Below, piece by piece: positions 1-8,775 of a stretch of 64,000 nt of DNA; the stretch's first letter is position 1; every line of letters starts with the position of its first letter. A program made the translations under genes and the position numbers. The notes under the pieces were generated by a model, which was not told where the DNA came from, searched no databases, and saw only the letters and a list, made by a program, of their open reading frames with translations. This DNA is from CAYUZU01 sp964448675 (GTDB lineage Bacteria; Planctomycetota; Phycisphaerae; UBA1845; Fen-1342): the NCBI GenBank assembly GCA_964448675.1, contig CAYUZU010000006.1, forward strand, positions 181,214-245,213, written 5' to 3'.

Positions 1-101
1 CGCCGCAGACGGCACGCGAGCAGCACCCGGCGGTGACGTGAGTCGGCCTGGCGCGCGGTGATCCGGCGCGTGCGGCCGAAGCGCCGCAGCGGGATCAGAA
101 A

Positions 102-132
102 AAGAACCCCTCCCCGAACGGGAGGGGTTTTT
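102..132. terminator. Bidirectional intrinsic terminator
   Basis: A perfect 10-bp stem (105-114 with 120-129) closes a 5-base loop. It is flanked by an A-run on the left and a T-run on the right, so it can stop transcription from either side. It lies about 60 bases past the end of the minus-strand DUF481 gene, and probably also ends a plus-strand gene left of the window. Confidence 0.85.
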
Positions 133-193
133 CATATCCGGCTGACGGCTGCGAGCTGATGGCTGACGGCTCGCCGGCGACTGACCGCCTCCG

Positions 194-1276
194 CTACTCG
201 AATTCCGCCAGCAGGTTCGCGTAGTAGGTCGTGTCGAGGCGCTCCACGCCGGGCCGGGGCTTCGAGTCGTACTCATGCAGCACGCCGAGCTTGAGGCTCC
301 AGACCTTGCTGTCGCCGAGGGGCATGCGGACCGCGGTATCGAACTCGAGCCGGTAATTGTCGATCCCGTCAAAGGTCGGGTGGTACTGGGCGTCGTGGGT
401 GAACCGCAGCCATTCGTAGATATCCAGGCGATAGTTCAGCCCGATGTCGAGCTGGGCCGAGTCCTGCGTGGTGTCGTCCATGAACGTCTCGTGCAGGTAG
501 CCGAAACCGGCGAAGGTCTTGAGCTCGTGCTCGGGCTTCTTGATCCAGTAGAAGCCGGGGCCTGTCGACAGCGTGACCCGCAAGTCGAGCGATTCAAACT
601 CGTCATACTCGAGCTCTGAACGGCCGTACCAGTAGAAGCGCTCGTTGAACAGGTATTCGTAGTACGAGCCGAGCTTGGCCTCGGCGGCACTGCGGTCGTC
701 ATTCTCTTCGGCGTATTCGCCGATGGCGTAGAAGCGCAGCAGATCCTTGTCGGACTTGCGCTTGAGCTCGCCCTTGAGCCGGCCTTCGAGCACGTCGCTG
801 TTGCCCTCCTGGTAAAGGGCGCCGAACTCGATGCTCGCCGACCACTTGGCCCGCTTGGCCTCGAACTCCTCGTTGATGCGCGCGACCTCGGCCTTCATCT
901 CGCGGAGCTCGGGGCTCTCGCCGCCTTCGGGCCAGATGGCCTGGATCCGCTCGACCGGCACGGGTACCTGACCGAGCTCGGTGCTGACGACCACCTCGTC
1001 GAGTGCCTCGTTGTGCTCGAGCGGCCCGACCAGCCGATCACCGGTCTCGATCGCAACGTTGAGACGCTGCTCGCTCTCGATGTTGTCGACCAGATTGGCG
1101 TCGATCTCGAGCGTGCCGGCGAACTGGGTTTCGAACACGAGCTTGCCGTCGGTCAGCTCGACGACCTTGCCGACGACGCGGCTGCCGTCGGTCAGGGTGA
1201 TGACGTCAGCCGGCGCGCTCACCATGCCGGCCAGCAGCGCAGCGGCGGCCGCGCACGTAACGACAGTCTTCTTCAT
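194..1276 (-). CDS. DUF481 (YdiY-like) outer membrane protein
   Basis: This 360-residue protein starts with a Sec signal peptide (MKKTVVTCAAAAALLAGMVS, then APAD). After about 100 residues of short beta-rich sequence, a DUF481 domain runs from about residue 145 to the C-terminus. That domain shows alternating aromatic/polar strands of outer-membrane barrel type (FGALYQEGNSD, YYEYLFNERFYWYGRSELEY) and a chain end in a typical terminal strand (YANLLAEFE). The family is called a putative salt-induced outer membrane protein in E. coli; its biochemical role is unknown. The gene lies 20 bases behind a small lipoprotein gene on the same strand, so the two are probably co-transcribed, and it ends at a bidirectional terminator. 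The family call is firm and the function is not. Confidence 0.85.
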   Translation of the reverse strand: MKKTVVTCAAAAALLAGMVSAPADVITLTDGSRVVGKVVELTDGKLVFETQFAGTLEIDANLVDNIESEQRLNVAIETGDRLVGPLEHNEALDEVVVSTELGQVPVPVERIQAIWPEGGESPELREMKAEVARINEEFEAKRAKWSASIEFGALYQEGNSDVLEGRLKGELKRKSDKDLLRFYAIGEYAEENDDRSAAEAKLGSYYEYLFNERFYWYGRSELEYDEFESLDLRVTLSTGPGFYWIKKPEHELKTFAGFGYLHETFMDDTTQDSAQLDIGLNYRLDIYEWLRFTHDAQYHPTFDGIDNYRLEFDTAVRMPLGDSKVWSLKLGVLHEYDSKPRPGVERLDTTYYANLLAEFE

Positions 1277-1296
1277 TTCGGCACCGCCCCTCTGGT

Positions 1297-1539
1297 TCAG
1301 TCGTCGTCTTCGCCTTCGATCTCATCGAAGAAGTTGTCGATGCGATCGTCGACGAAGTTCTGCACCGGCGTCAGGATTGCCGAGCGTACGAGGTACGACA
1401 CGACTTCCCGGCCGCTGAGCGTGGTGGTGGTCGTCGTGGTGAATTCGCCGAGGTCACAACCCCCCAGCGCAAAGGTCGTGCCCATACCACCCACCAGGGC
1501 CCAGCGGCGCATGGCCGACATGAAGCCGTACTTGCTCAT
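1297..1539 (-). CDS. Small poly-threonine lipoprotein, unknown function
   Basis: This encodes 80 residues. The start chosen is the ATG at 1537-1539 because a strong ribosome site (GGAGGA) sits six bases upstream; an upstream in-frame start has none. The N-terminus has basic residues, a hydrophobic stretch and a lipobox ending in FALGGC, predicting lipid modification and export. Directly after the Cys comes a run of seven threonines, then a short predicted amphipathic region (VVSYLVRSAILTPVQNFVDD) and a very acidic tail (EIEGEDDD). No enzymatic motif is visible. It is immediately upstream of the DUF481 gene in the same orientation, suggesting a shared envelope role. I do not recognise a named family. 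Confidence 0.7.
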   Translation of the reverse strand: MSKYGFMSAMRRWALVGGMGTTFALGGCDLGEFTTTTTTTLSGREVVSYLVRSAILTPVQNFVDDRIDNFFDEIEGEDDD

Positions 1540-1703
1540 CAGTTTCCTCCAACACGGTGGCGCGCAATGGCCACCCACCTTGTTGCCATGTCTCAGCAGG
1601 CCCGGAGCGATCGCGCGAATGAGGATGCGATGATCCGAAACCCAACGCCCGCGGGGAGCTTAGTGGAAGACCGGATGGCTGGCAAGGGGGCGAAGGCGGC
1701 GCC

Positions 1704-3080
1704 CTAGGACCCGGTTGTTGCCGCCGGCACAACGGCATCGGCAATGCGATAGACCGTCCCCGAGCCGTCGGTCGTGCCGCGGGCCAGCACGTAGAGCTCG
1801 CCCGCCAGATCGCGTCCGAAGCCGAGCACATACGCCCCGAGGCGCCCGTCGCCGCCGTCGGTTACGCGCGCTTCCGCAAACGTCCACGCGCCGCCGGTGC
1901 TTTCCGTCGCGACGAAGAGCTTGCCGTTGGGGCTGGTGAAGCCGGCCGAGTAATCGCCGAAGACGTACGTGCCGGTCAGCGCCGACACCGCGGTCCCGCG
2001 ATACACGTAGCCCCCGATGACCGCTGACCCGAACCGCGACCCGTCGTCAGCCAGGTGGCGATAGGCAACGATCGGGGCCCGCAGCGGCTGCCCGTCGGGG
2101 CCCTCGCCCAGGCAGACGTCCGGCGGCTCGGTCGGGCTGTCCGGATCGAAGCACAGCGTGCCCTCCCTGCGGTTCCAGCCGTAGTTGCCGCCACGCTCCA
2201 CCAGGCTGACCTCCTCCATCAGGTTCTGTCCCACGTCGCCCACGAACAGCCGCACCGCGCCCCCCGGCGTGACGTCAAACGAAAACCGCCACGGATTGCG
2301 GAAGCCGTAGGCGTAGATCTCGGGCTGGGCGTTGGGATCGTCGGCGAAGGGATTGTTGGTGGGGATGCCATATGCTTTGCCGGCGGGGGCATTGTCGACA
2401 TCGATGCGGATGAGACTGCCCAGCAGGTTGGACTTGTCCTGGGCATTGCCGATGTCTTCGGTGTGGCCGAACCCGGTGTCGCCCGAGCCACCACCATCGC
2501 CAAGCGCCGCATACAAGTACGCGTCGGGGCCGAAGGCCAGCGCCCCGCCATTGTGATTGGTCTGCGGCTTGGCCAGGCGCAGCAGCACGCGCTCACTGTC
2601 GGGGTCGGCGATGTCCGGGTCATCGTCGGCTACCGTGAACTCGCTCAGCCGCACCTCGGTCGCGGTGCCGATTGGCGCGTCGCCGCTCGGCGGCGTGTTG
2701 TAGTAGACATAGAAGCGGCCGTTGTCGGCGAAGTCGGGGTGCAACGCGAAGCCGAGCAGGCCGCGCTCGTCCTGACTGCTGGTCCGCTCGTCGAGCTGGT
2801 CCCGCAGATCCAGGAACGGCGCCGCCTGCACTGTGCCACTCGCCAGCACCACCCACACCACACCCGCCTGGTCCGCGATCAGCAGCCGACCCGAGCCATC
2901 GTCCGCCTCGGCGAGGGCCACCGGGGCGGTGAAGCCGGTCGCAACCGTCACCAGTTCGAGCTTGAGCGCGTTTGTCGGCACCGGGCCTGGCTGCGCCGGG
3001 CAGCCGGCGAGGCCGCCGAACGTCAGGGTGGTGGCGAGCAGGGCGGCGGCCATGGGGCGACGAAGTGGTGCGTAGTTCAT
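1704..3080 (-). CDS. PQQ-dependent sugar dehydrogenase-like lipoprotein
   Basis: This encodes 458 residues. The start at 3078-3080 is favoured by an AAGAGG ribosome site and by the signal sequence that follows; the open frame continues upstream without support. A lipobox (FGGLAGC) predicts an exported lipoprotein. The body is a six-bladed propeller of the glucose/sorbosone dehydrogenase family (Asd/YliI, GSDH): the motif NHNGGALAFGPD with the catalytic His, LGDGGGSGD, YGFRNPWRFSFD and GGNYGWNRREG are all present. Family members oxidise aldose sugars in the periplasm using PQQ, but many homologues have no known substrate and some may not bind PQQ. It stands alone on the minus strand upstream of the lipoprotein/DUF481 pair, with a 164-base gap. 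The fold call is strong; the substrate is unknown. Confidence 0.88.
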   Translation of the reverse strand: MNYAPLRRPMAAALLATTLTFGGLAGCPAQPGPVPTNALKLELVTVATGFTAPVALAEADDGSGRLLIADQAGVVWVVLASGTVQAAPFLDLRDQLDERTSSQDERGLLGFALHPDFADNGRFYVYYNTPPSGDAPIGTATEVRLSEFTVADDDPDIADPDSERVLLRLAKPQTNHNGGALAFGPDAYLYAALGDGGGSGDTGFGHTEDIGNAQDKSNLLGSLIRIDVDNAPAGKAYGIPTNNPFADDPNAQPEIYAYGFRNPWRFSFDVTPGGAVRLFVGDVGQNLMEEVSLVERGGNYGWNRREGTLCFDPDSPTEPPDVCLGEGPDGQPLRAPIVAYRHLADDGSRFGSAVIGGYVYRGTAVSALTGTYVFGDYSAGFTSPNGKLFVATESTGGAWTFAEARVTDGGDGRLGAYVLGFGRDLAGELYVLARGTTDGSGTVYRIADAVVPAATTGS

Positions 3081-3133
3081 GTTTTTTCCTCTTGCAGGGC
3101 GGTACGGGGTGGGCCGAGTGTCGATTCCGCTGC

Positions 3134-3191
3134 GGACAAAGCAGAGCAATGCCCTACCGCGTCCACGGGCAATGCAGAGCGATGTCCTACC
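3134..3191. repeat. Two copies of a 25-nt palindromic intergenic repeat
   Basis: Two imperfect copies (3134-3158 and 3167-3191), 33 bases apart start to start, share the core GCAGAGC and the ending CCTACC. Each is an imperfect inverted repeat around a 3-base centre (AGA), so each can form a small hairpin. Three related copies lie at 51557-51638. The element sits between the divergent sugar dehydrogenase and endonuclease-family genes. Confidence 0.7.
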
Positions 3192-3282
3192 TGTTGTCCG
3201 TCGGCCTGGCGGTCTATTCTACGGCCGCGGTCAAGCACGCGCGCCGTTCAACGACCGCCGCCGAATCAGCTACCATGTGGTA

Positions 3283-4356
3283 ATGACCCGTGACACCGAG
3301 AGAACCGGGGCCCCGGCCGCGCCGGATTGGCGCCGCTACCTGTGGCCCACGTGGGCCCAGCGCCGCCGGATGCTGGTGGCCGACGCCTGGATTGTGGCGC
3401 TCGCGGCGTGGCTGGGGCTGCTGCTGGCGTACCTGCTGCCCAGCGACCTGCGCAGCACGAACACGCCCTACCTCGCCGCTGCCTGGCTGGCGTTCATGGT
3501 TCGCACCTTCGCACTCCACCTGGGGCTGGTGGTGCTGCTGGCGGCGGTCTTGGCGGGCGCGCTGCGTCGCTGGCGGCTGCTGGCGGTGCTGGTGCCGCCA
3601 CTGGTGGTCATGCTCGGGCCGGAGGTGTGGCGCTACCGGCCGAAAGCGCCCCCGCCGACGACGGGGGCGACGTTTCGCGTGCTGTCGGCGAACCTGCTGG
3701 CGAGCAACCGCGATACGGCGGGGATCGTCGCCGAGGTGCTCGCGGCCGACGCCGACGTGCTGGTCTTTCAGGAATACACATCACACTGGGATGCGGCGCT
3801 GCGGCCGCGACTGGCGGCGGCATACCCGCACGTCGCGACCAGTATCCGCGAGGATTCGTTCGGGCAGGGGATCTACACGCGGCTGCCGCTGGTGGGCGAG
3901 GTGGCGTATGCCCTGCCACTCGGCACCCAGGGGTTGCCGCAGTGCCGGGTCACGCTGGATGTCGGCGGGCGCGAGGTGGTGCTGTACAACGTGCACGTGT
4001 TCCCGCCCAAGAACCGCGCCTACTGGCTCGAGCAACGCGTGGCGCTGGCGGACCTGTTCCGGCTGCTGGAACAGGAGGGCGACGCAGTCGTCGTTTGCGG
4101 CGACTTCAACTTCACCGATCGCAGTTCGTTCGGCGAACGCATGGCCGCGCTCGGCTTCGCGGACGCGTACGACGTTGCCGGCTGGGGCCGTGGAACGACC
4201 TGGCCGAACAACGGCGTGCTGCGCTTGCTGCCCGGCGTGCGGATCGACCACATCTACCTGGGGGCGGCGCTCACGGCTCGAGCCGCTCACGTGGGCCGTG
4301 GCCGGGGCTCCGACCACCGCCCGGTGACCGCCGAGCTGGGGTTTACTGGTGATTGA
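3283..4356 (+). CDS. Membrane-anchored endonuclease/exonuclease/phosphatase family protein
   Basis: This encodes 357 residues. The ATG at 3283 was chosen because the extended upstream frame runs through the repeat region with no coding character; no good ribosome site is visible, so the start is uncertain. Residues about 35-125 contain three hydrophobic helices, placing the protein in the membrane. The C-terminal part is an EEP (DNase I-like) domain with its standard motifs: SANLLASN, the metal-binding Glu in VFQEY, NVHVFPPKN, GDFNFTD, IDHIYL and the final catalytic SDHRP. Family members hydrolyse phosphodiester bonds in DNA, lipids or other substrates using a divalent metal. This membrane-helix-plus-EEP arrangement is common in uncharacterised bacterial proteins. 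The substrate cannot be told from sequence. Confidence 0.82.
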   Translation: MTRDTERTGAPAAPDWRRYLWPTWAQRRRMLVADAWIVALAAWLGLLLAYLLPSDLRSTNTPYLAAAWLAFMVRTFALHLGLVVLLAAVLAGALRRWRLLAVLVPPLVVMLGPEVWRYRPKAPPPTTGATFRVLSANLLASNRDTAGIVAEVLAADADVLVFQEYTSHWDAALRPRLAAAYPHVATSIREDSFGQGIYTRLPLVGEVAYALPLGTQGLPQCRVTLDVGGREVVLYNVHVFPPKNRAYWLEQRVALADLFRLLEQEGDAVVVCGDFNFTDRSSFGERMAALGFADAYDVAGWGRGTTWPNNGVLRLLPGVRIDHIYLGAALTARAAHVGRGRGSDHRPVTAELGFTGD

Positions 4357-4448
4357 GCCCCCTGGACGGGCAGCGCCACCGCCCCGTTGCCTGAGGAATG
4401 GCGAGCGGCTCGCAGGTCGCCTCGTTGCCTTGTGACGTCGTTGCTTTG

Positions 4449-6071
4449 TTACCGTATCAGCGACGTGCCGGTCATCTCAGCGGGCTTGTCGAGGCCCATC
4501 ATCGCGAACATCGTCGGGATGACGTCTGCCAGGCGCCCGTCGTCGCGCAGCTTGACCTTGCGGAACGGCTCGCCGAACACGTGTAGCGGCACCTTGCCGA
4601 TGGTGTGGGCCGTGTGCGGGCCGCCGGTTTCCGGGTCGACCATCTTCTCGAAGTTGCCGTGGTCGGCGGTGATGATGCCGCAGCCGCCGGCCTCGAGGAT
4701 GGCCTCGTACACCTTGCCGACGCACTCGTCGACGACCTTGCAGGCCTTGACGGCGGCCTCGATGGAGCCGGTGTGCCCGACCATGTCCGGATTCGCGTAG
4801 TTCAGCACGATGAAGTCGTCGATGCCGGTCGCAATACGTTCGAGCATGACATCGGTGACGGGGTAGGCCGACATCTCGGGTTGGAGGTCATACGTGGCCA
4901 CCTTGGGCGAATCGACGAGCTGGCGTTCCTCGCCGTCGAACGGCTCCTCGCGGTAGTCGTTGAAGAAGAACGTGACGTGCGCGTACTTCTCGGTCTCGGC
5001 ACAACGGAATTGCCGCAGGCCGAGCTGGCTCAGGTACGCGCCGGCGATGTTGGTCATCTTGGGCGGCTTGGGGTAGGCGACCTTGATTGGCAGCCCTTTC
5101 TCGTATTCGGTCATCCCGACGTAATAGAGATCGAGCTTCTTCTCACGCTCGAAGCCCAGCGTCTTCTTCTCGCCGGTCTTCTTGTCAACGCCCTCGAACG
5201 GAAAGGTGTCGAAGGTGAACGCCTTGGTGATTTCGCGCGGCCGGTCGCCGCGGAAGTTGAAGAAGAGGATCGCGTCGCCGTCCTGAACGGTGGCCCGCGG
5301 CTGGCCGTTGTCGTCGGTGATGAGCGTGGGCGCGACGAACTCGTCGCCCTTCATGTTGGGCTCGACGGGGTTGTCGTAGTAGTGCTGGAGCGCTTCGGTG
5401 GCACTAGTCGCTTTGCGGCCCTCGCCGTGAACGAGCATGCGATAGGCGCGCTCGACGCGGTCCCAGCGATTGTCACGATCCATGGCCCAGTAGCGCCCGA
5501 CAACGCTGGCGACCTGTCCGACGCCGATTTCCTGCATCTTCTGCTCGATCTGGCGGACGTAGCCGATGCCGCTGTCGGGTGGCGAGTCGCGGCCGTCCGT
5601 GAAGCAGTGCACGTAGACGCGGCGGAGGTCGTGGCGTTTCGCCAGTTCCAGCACGCCGTAGAGGTGCTCGAGCAGGGAGTGGACGCCGATATCGCTGGCG
5701 AGGCCCATGACGTGGAGCTGGCTGCCGTGCTGGTGGCAGTGCTTGACGGCGCCGACGAGGGCTTCGTTTTCGAAGAAGGTGCCTTCGCGGATCGCCTTGG
5801 TGATGCGGACCGAATCCTGGTCGACGATGCGGCCGGCGCCGAGGTTCTGGTGGCCGACCTCGCTGTTGCCCATGGTGCCCTCGGGCAGGCCGACATCGAA
5901 ACCGCTGGTCTCGATCAGGGTCGTGGGCCACGCGGCGCGCAGCATCGCATCCACCGGCGGCTGGGCCAGCTTGATTGCGTTGGTGTTATCCTGGCCGGCG
6001 TCGGGGTTCTCGCCCCAGCCGTCACGGACGATCAGAATGCACGGACGATGCTTCGGTCGGGTGGACGCCAT
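4449..6071 (-). CDS. gpmI: 2,3-bisphosphoglycerate-independent phosphoglycerate mutase
   Basis: This encodes 540 residues, the normal length for the family. It interconverts 3- and 2-phosphoglycerate in glycolysis and gluconeogenesis with two metal ions and a phosphoserine intermediate. The alkaline phosphatase-fold signature is clear: DGWG near residue 17, MGNSEVGHQNLGAGR with the active serine at about 70, FTDGRDSPP, FFNFRGDR, NYANPDMVGHTG and the C-terminal metal site TADHGNFE. The start is set by an ideal ribosome site (GGAGGT, five bases before ATG at 6069-6071); the frame is open far upstream but that part is antisense to the next gene. Adjacent genes are divergent or convergent, so it appears to be a single-gene unit. 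Confidence 0.97.
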   Translation of the reverse strand: MASTRPKHRPCILIVRDGWGENPDAGQDNTNAIKLAQPPVDAMLRAAWPTTLIETSGFDVGLPEGTMGNSEVGHQNLGAGRIVDQDSVRITKAIREGTFFENEALVGAVKHCHQHGSQLHVMGLASDIGVHSLLEHLYGVLELAKRHDLRRVYVHCFTDGRDSPPDSGIGYVRQIEQKMQEIGVGQVASVVGRYWAMDRDNRWDRVERAYRMLVHGEGRKATSATEALQHYYDNPVEPNMKGDEFVAPTLITDDNGQPRATVQDGDAILFFNFRGDRPREITKAFTFDTFPFEGVDKKTGEKKTLGFEREKKLDLYYVGMTEYEKGLPIKVAYPKPPKMTNIAGAYLSQLGLRQFRCAETEKYAHVTFFFNDYREEPFDGEERQLVDSPKVATYDLQPEMSAYPVTDVMLERIATGIDDFIVLNYANPDMVGHTGSIEAAVKACKVVDECVGKVYEAILEAGGCGIITADHGNFEKMVDPETGGPHTAHTIGKVPLHVFGEPFRKVKLRDDGRLADVIPTMFAMMGLDKPAEMTGTSLIR

Positions 6072-6135
6072 CTGGTACCTCCGTTCATTTAGCAACAGCC
6101 TAGCGGGCTGTGGGCCAAAATCCACCGGTCCCGCG

Positions 6136-6164
6136 CAGACAGTTCCGGGCGGTACTGGCATAAT
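6136..6164 (+). promoter_or_regulatory. Predicted sigma70-type promoter for the 6258 gene
   Basis: A -35-like CAGACA at 6136-6141 and a -10-like CATAAT at 6159-6164 are separated by 17 bases. The site lies in the gap between the divergent gpmI and membrane-protein genes and reads toward the plus-strand pair 6258-8096. It was found by eye only. Confidence 0.45.
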
Positions 6165-6257
6165 AGGCCGCGTCCGGCCGCCGGGCGTGGTGCGGGCCGG
6201 ACTGCCCGCCGGGCTGCTGGCGGGCCTGTCGAGTCGACAGAAAGGGGTCGAACGTCT

Positions 6258-7112
6258 ATGAAGCTCGAAAGCGGACCAGCCAAGACCGACGCGATCTGGC
6301 AGCTTGTTCGCACGGTGCTGTTTCTGGGTTTTGCGGCGTGGTTCCTGTACGACGGGGCCTATTATTGGCCGCACCAGAATCAGGTGAAGGCGAAGGAGAA
6401 GCTCGCGACGCCGGGGCTCTTCGATGGTCAACTCACGTACGCAGAGCTGCCCGAGAAGCCCGGCAAGGCGGAGCATGATGCGTTGCTGGCGGCCCGGCCG
6501 GACTCGCCGGCCCGGGTGCGCGAGATCCTCGGGGGCGGCGAGCCGCAACTGACGAAGCAGGATCGCGGCGAGTTGGCCGAGTATTACGTCAGCCAGTGGG
6601 GCTACGTGATCGTGCCGTACCGCGCCGGCCAACCGCTGATCAACCAGTCGACCTGGCAGGCGTGGTACAAGACGCAGGACGACATCCGGCTGCAGTTCGT
6701 CCTCGCGGTCGTGGCGTGCCTCCCGGGGCTGTATTTCCTGTGGAAGCTGTACAAGGCGGCGACGCTGCGCGTGGTGCTCGACGACGCGGGCATGAACTAC
6801 GGTGGCAAGCGGATCAACTACGACCAGATGGTCGCGCTGCGCGACTACAACCCCAAGGGCTGGATCGACCTGTTCTACAGCCACGGCAAGGACCAGAAGC
6901 GGCTGCGGCTCGACAACGAGAAGGTGATGCGGTTCGAAGACATCGTGGCGGCCATTTGCGAGGTGAAGGGGTTCGAGAACGAGGTCGCCGCCTTTCACGA
7001 GCAGCAGGCACGCGAGGCGAGCGAGCCCGATCTCGACGAGGGTGCCCCCGAGGACGCGGTCGAGGACGAAGGCGCGGAGGACACCGGCGGCGATCAGCAG
7101 GACCGTTCATAA
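6258..7112 (+). CDS. Two-helix membrane protein, unknown function
   Basis: This encodes 284 residues. A ribosome-like GAAAGGGG lies about ten bases before the ATG. There are two hydrophobic segments, at about residues 16-33 and 155-170, with an extra-membrane domain of about 120 residues between them. The C-terminal domain (from about 175) has short basic and hydrophobic elements resembling a small PH-like cytoplasmic fold (TLRVVLDDAGMNYGG, GWIDLFYSHGKDQKRLRL), which is an impression rather than a match. The protein ends in a strongly acidic tail rich in Glu and Asp (about 255-284). It precedes the GDP-fucose synthase gene by 18 bases and is probably co-transcribed with it. I do not recognise a named family. 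Confidence 0.65.
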   Translation: MKLESGPAKTDAIWQLVRTVLFLGFAAWFLYDGAYYWPHQNQVKAKEKLATPGLFDGQLTYAELPEKPGKAEHDALLAARPDSPARVREILGGGEPQLTKQDRGELAEYYVSQWGYVIVPYRAGQPLINQSTWQAWYKTQDDIRLQFVLAVVACLPGLYFLWKLYKAATLRVVLDDAGMNYGGKRINYDQMVALRDYNPKGWIDLFYSHGKDQKRLRLDNEKVMRFEDIVAAICEVKGFENEVAAFHEQQAREASEPDLDEGAPEDAVEDEGAEDTGGDQQDRS

Positions 7113-7130
7113 GCGAGATGGAGCCGGCCG

Positions 7131-8096
7131 ATGGCCGCAAGCAGTCTGCAGAACAAGCGTGTGTGTGTGACCGGCGGGGCGGGCTTTCTCGGCTCGTTCC
7201 TGACCGAGCGGCTCGTTGCGGAGGGGGTGCGGCGCGAGGACCTGTTCGTGCCGCTGATCGAGGAGTATGACCTCACGCGCGAGGCGGACGTGGTCCGCAT
7301 GTACGACAATGCTCGGCCGGACATCGTCATTCACCTGGCCGCCCAAGTCGGCGGCATCGGCGCCAACCGCGAGAACCCGGGGCGCTATTTCTACGCCAAC
7401 ATGGCGATGGGGCTGCACCTGATCGAGCATGCCCGGCAGCGCGGCCTGGGCAAGTTCGTGCAGATCGGCACGATTTGTGCCTACCCCAAGTTCACGCCCG
7501 TGCCGTTCCGTGAGGAGGAGCTCTGGAACGGCTATCCGGAGGAGACCAACGCGCCGTATGGCGTTGCCAAGAAGGCGTTGCTGGTGATGTGCCAGGCGTA
7601 CCGGGCGCAGTATGGGCTCAATGCGATCTATCTGTTGCCGGTCAACCTGTATGGCCCGCGCGACAACTTCGACCTGCAGAGCTCGCACGTGATCCCCGCC
7701 ATGATCCGCAAGTTCGTCGAAGCCCGGCAGCAGGGGCAGGACGCGGTCACGTTGTGGGGCGACGGTTCGCCCTCACGCGAGTTCCTCTACGTCGAGGACG
7801 CCGCCGAAGGGATCGTGGCGGCCACCGCCCGCTATGATGATGAGGCGCCGGTCAATCTGGGCAGCGGTCGCGAGATTCAGATCAAGGATCTTGCCGCGAT
7901 CATCGCCCGCGAGGTGGGATACGACGGCCAGATCGTCTGGGATACCACCAAGCCCAATGGCCAGCCGCGGCGTTGTCTCGACGTGACGCGGGCCCGCGAA
8001 CGGTTCGGCTTTGTGGCGCAGACCAGCTTCACGGACGGCCTGCGCAAGACCATCGCCTGGTACCGCGAGCACCGCGACGAAATCGCCAGCCGCTGA
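7131..8096 (+). CDS. fcl: GDP-L-fucose synthase
   Basis: This encodes 321 residues, exactly the usual length. The enzyme converts GDP-4-keto-6-deoxymannose to GDP-L-fucose (epimerase and NADPH reductase steps). It has the Rossmann motif GGAGFLGS, the active YxxxK (Tyr143, Lys147), the catalytic Cys in TICAYPK (Cys116) and His186 in SSHVIPAMIRK. The serine of the E. coli enzyme (Ser107) is replaced by Thr114, a conservative change. The partner gene for GDP-mannose 4,6-dehydratase is not in this window, so the substrate must be made elsewhere. It suggests fucose-containing surface glycans. A related NDP-sugar epimerase/reductase role cannot be fully excluded. Confidence 0.9.
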   Translation: MAASSLQNKRVCVTGGAGFLGSFLTERLVAEGVRREDLFVPLIEEYDLTREADVVRMYDNARPDIVIHLAAQVGGIGANRENPGRYFYANMAMGLHLIEHARQRGLGKFVQIGTICAYPKFTPVPFREEELWNGYPEETNAPYGVAKKALLVMCQAYRAQYGLNAIYLLPVNLYGPRDNFDLQSSHVIPAMIRKFVEARQQGQDAVTLWGDGSPSREFLYVEDAAEGIVAATARYDDEAPVNLGSGREIQIKDLAAIIAREVGYDGQIVWDTTKPNGQPRRCLDVTRARERFGFVAQTSFTDGLRKTIAWYREHRDEIASR

Positions 8097-8115
8097 CGCC
8101 CCCCGGGATTCACCT

Positions 8116-8775
8116 TCACAGCGCCACACCCGGCACGACCGGCCCGCCCAGGCTCTGCCACAGGTACCACGACGCACACGTGCGATGCGGCCGCCAGGGC
8201 TCGCCCAACGCGTGCATTTCGGCGGCGGTGGGTGGCGTCTCGGCACCGAGGAACAACTGTACCGCACGCCGTAGCCCCAAGTCGTCGACCGGCCACACGT
8301 CCGGCCGCTCCAGCGAGAAGATGAGCAGCATCTCCGCCGTCCAGCGACCGACGCCCTTGATGAGCGTGGTGGCCGCGATGACCTCGTTGTCCGACATTCG
8401 GCGCAAGCCGGCACGCGTCAGACGCCGTGCGGCGAACTCGGCGGCGACATTGTGGACGTAGCTCGCTTTCTGGCGTGAAAGCCCGGCACCGCGGAGGGCC
8501 GCGTCGTCGAGGGCCAGCAGTGCCGCCGGCGTGAGACGGCCGCGCGGGCAGCAACGCCGCAGTCGGCGATAGATGGTCGTGCCAGCGGCCATGGAGACCT
8601 GCTGTTGTACGATCGAGCCCACCAGGGCCGCGAACGGATCCCGCGTGATCGTCGGCCGATACGGTCCGAGGCCCTTGATCAGCGCGGCCAGGCGCGGATC
8701 GACGCGGCACAGGTGCCGGGTGGCGGCGGCCCGCGCGTTGTCCGGATGTGCTGGTCTGCTGGAGGTGGTTGTCAT
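8116..8775 (-). CDS. AlkA-type DNA-3-methyladenine glycosylase (HhH-GPD)
   Basis: This encodes 219 residues. It belongs to the HhH-GPD superfamily of base excision repair glycosylases that remove alkylated bases. The helix-hairpin-helix is at about residues 138-148 (LIKGVGRWTAEM), followed by the catalytic aspartate region WPVDDLGLRRA (Asp164/165). IVQQQVSMAAG near residue 55 is also typical of AlkA/Mag1. The protein is short and lacks the N-terminal Ada-like domain of E. coli AlkA, which fits the Mag1-like branch. It is convergent with the fucose synthase gene (20-base gap) and divergent from the PIN-TRAM gene. Confidence is high for the family, lower for the exact lesion. Confidence 0.9.
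   Translation of the reverse strand: MTTTSSRPAHPDNARAAATRHLCRVDPRLAALIKGLGPYRPTITRDPFAALVGSIVQQQVSMAAGTTIYRRLRRCCPRGRLTPAALLALDDAALRGAGLSRQKASYVHNVAAEFAARRLTRAGLRRMSDNEVIAATTLIKGVGRWTAEMLLIFSLERPDVWPVDDLGLRRAVQLFLGAETPPTAAEMHALGEPWRPHRTCASWYLWQSLGGPVVPGVAL

Noticed and set aside
6072..6998. N-terminal extension of the gpmI frame
   Set aside because: It is antisense to the 6258 gene and precedes an ideal ribosome site and ATG that match the normal gpmI start.
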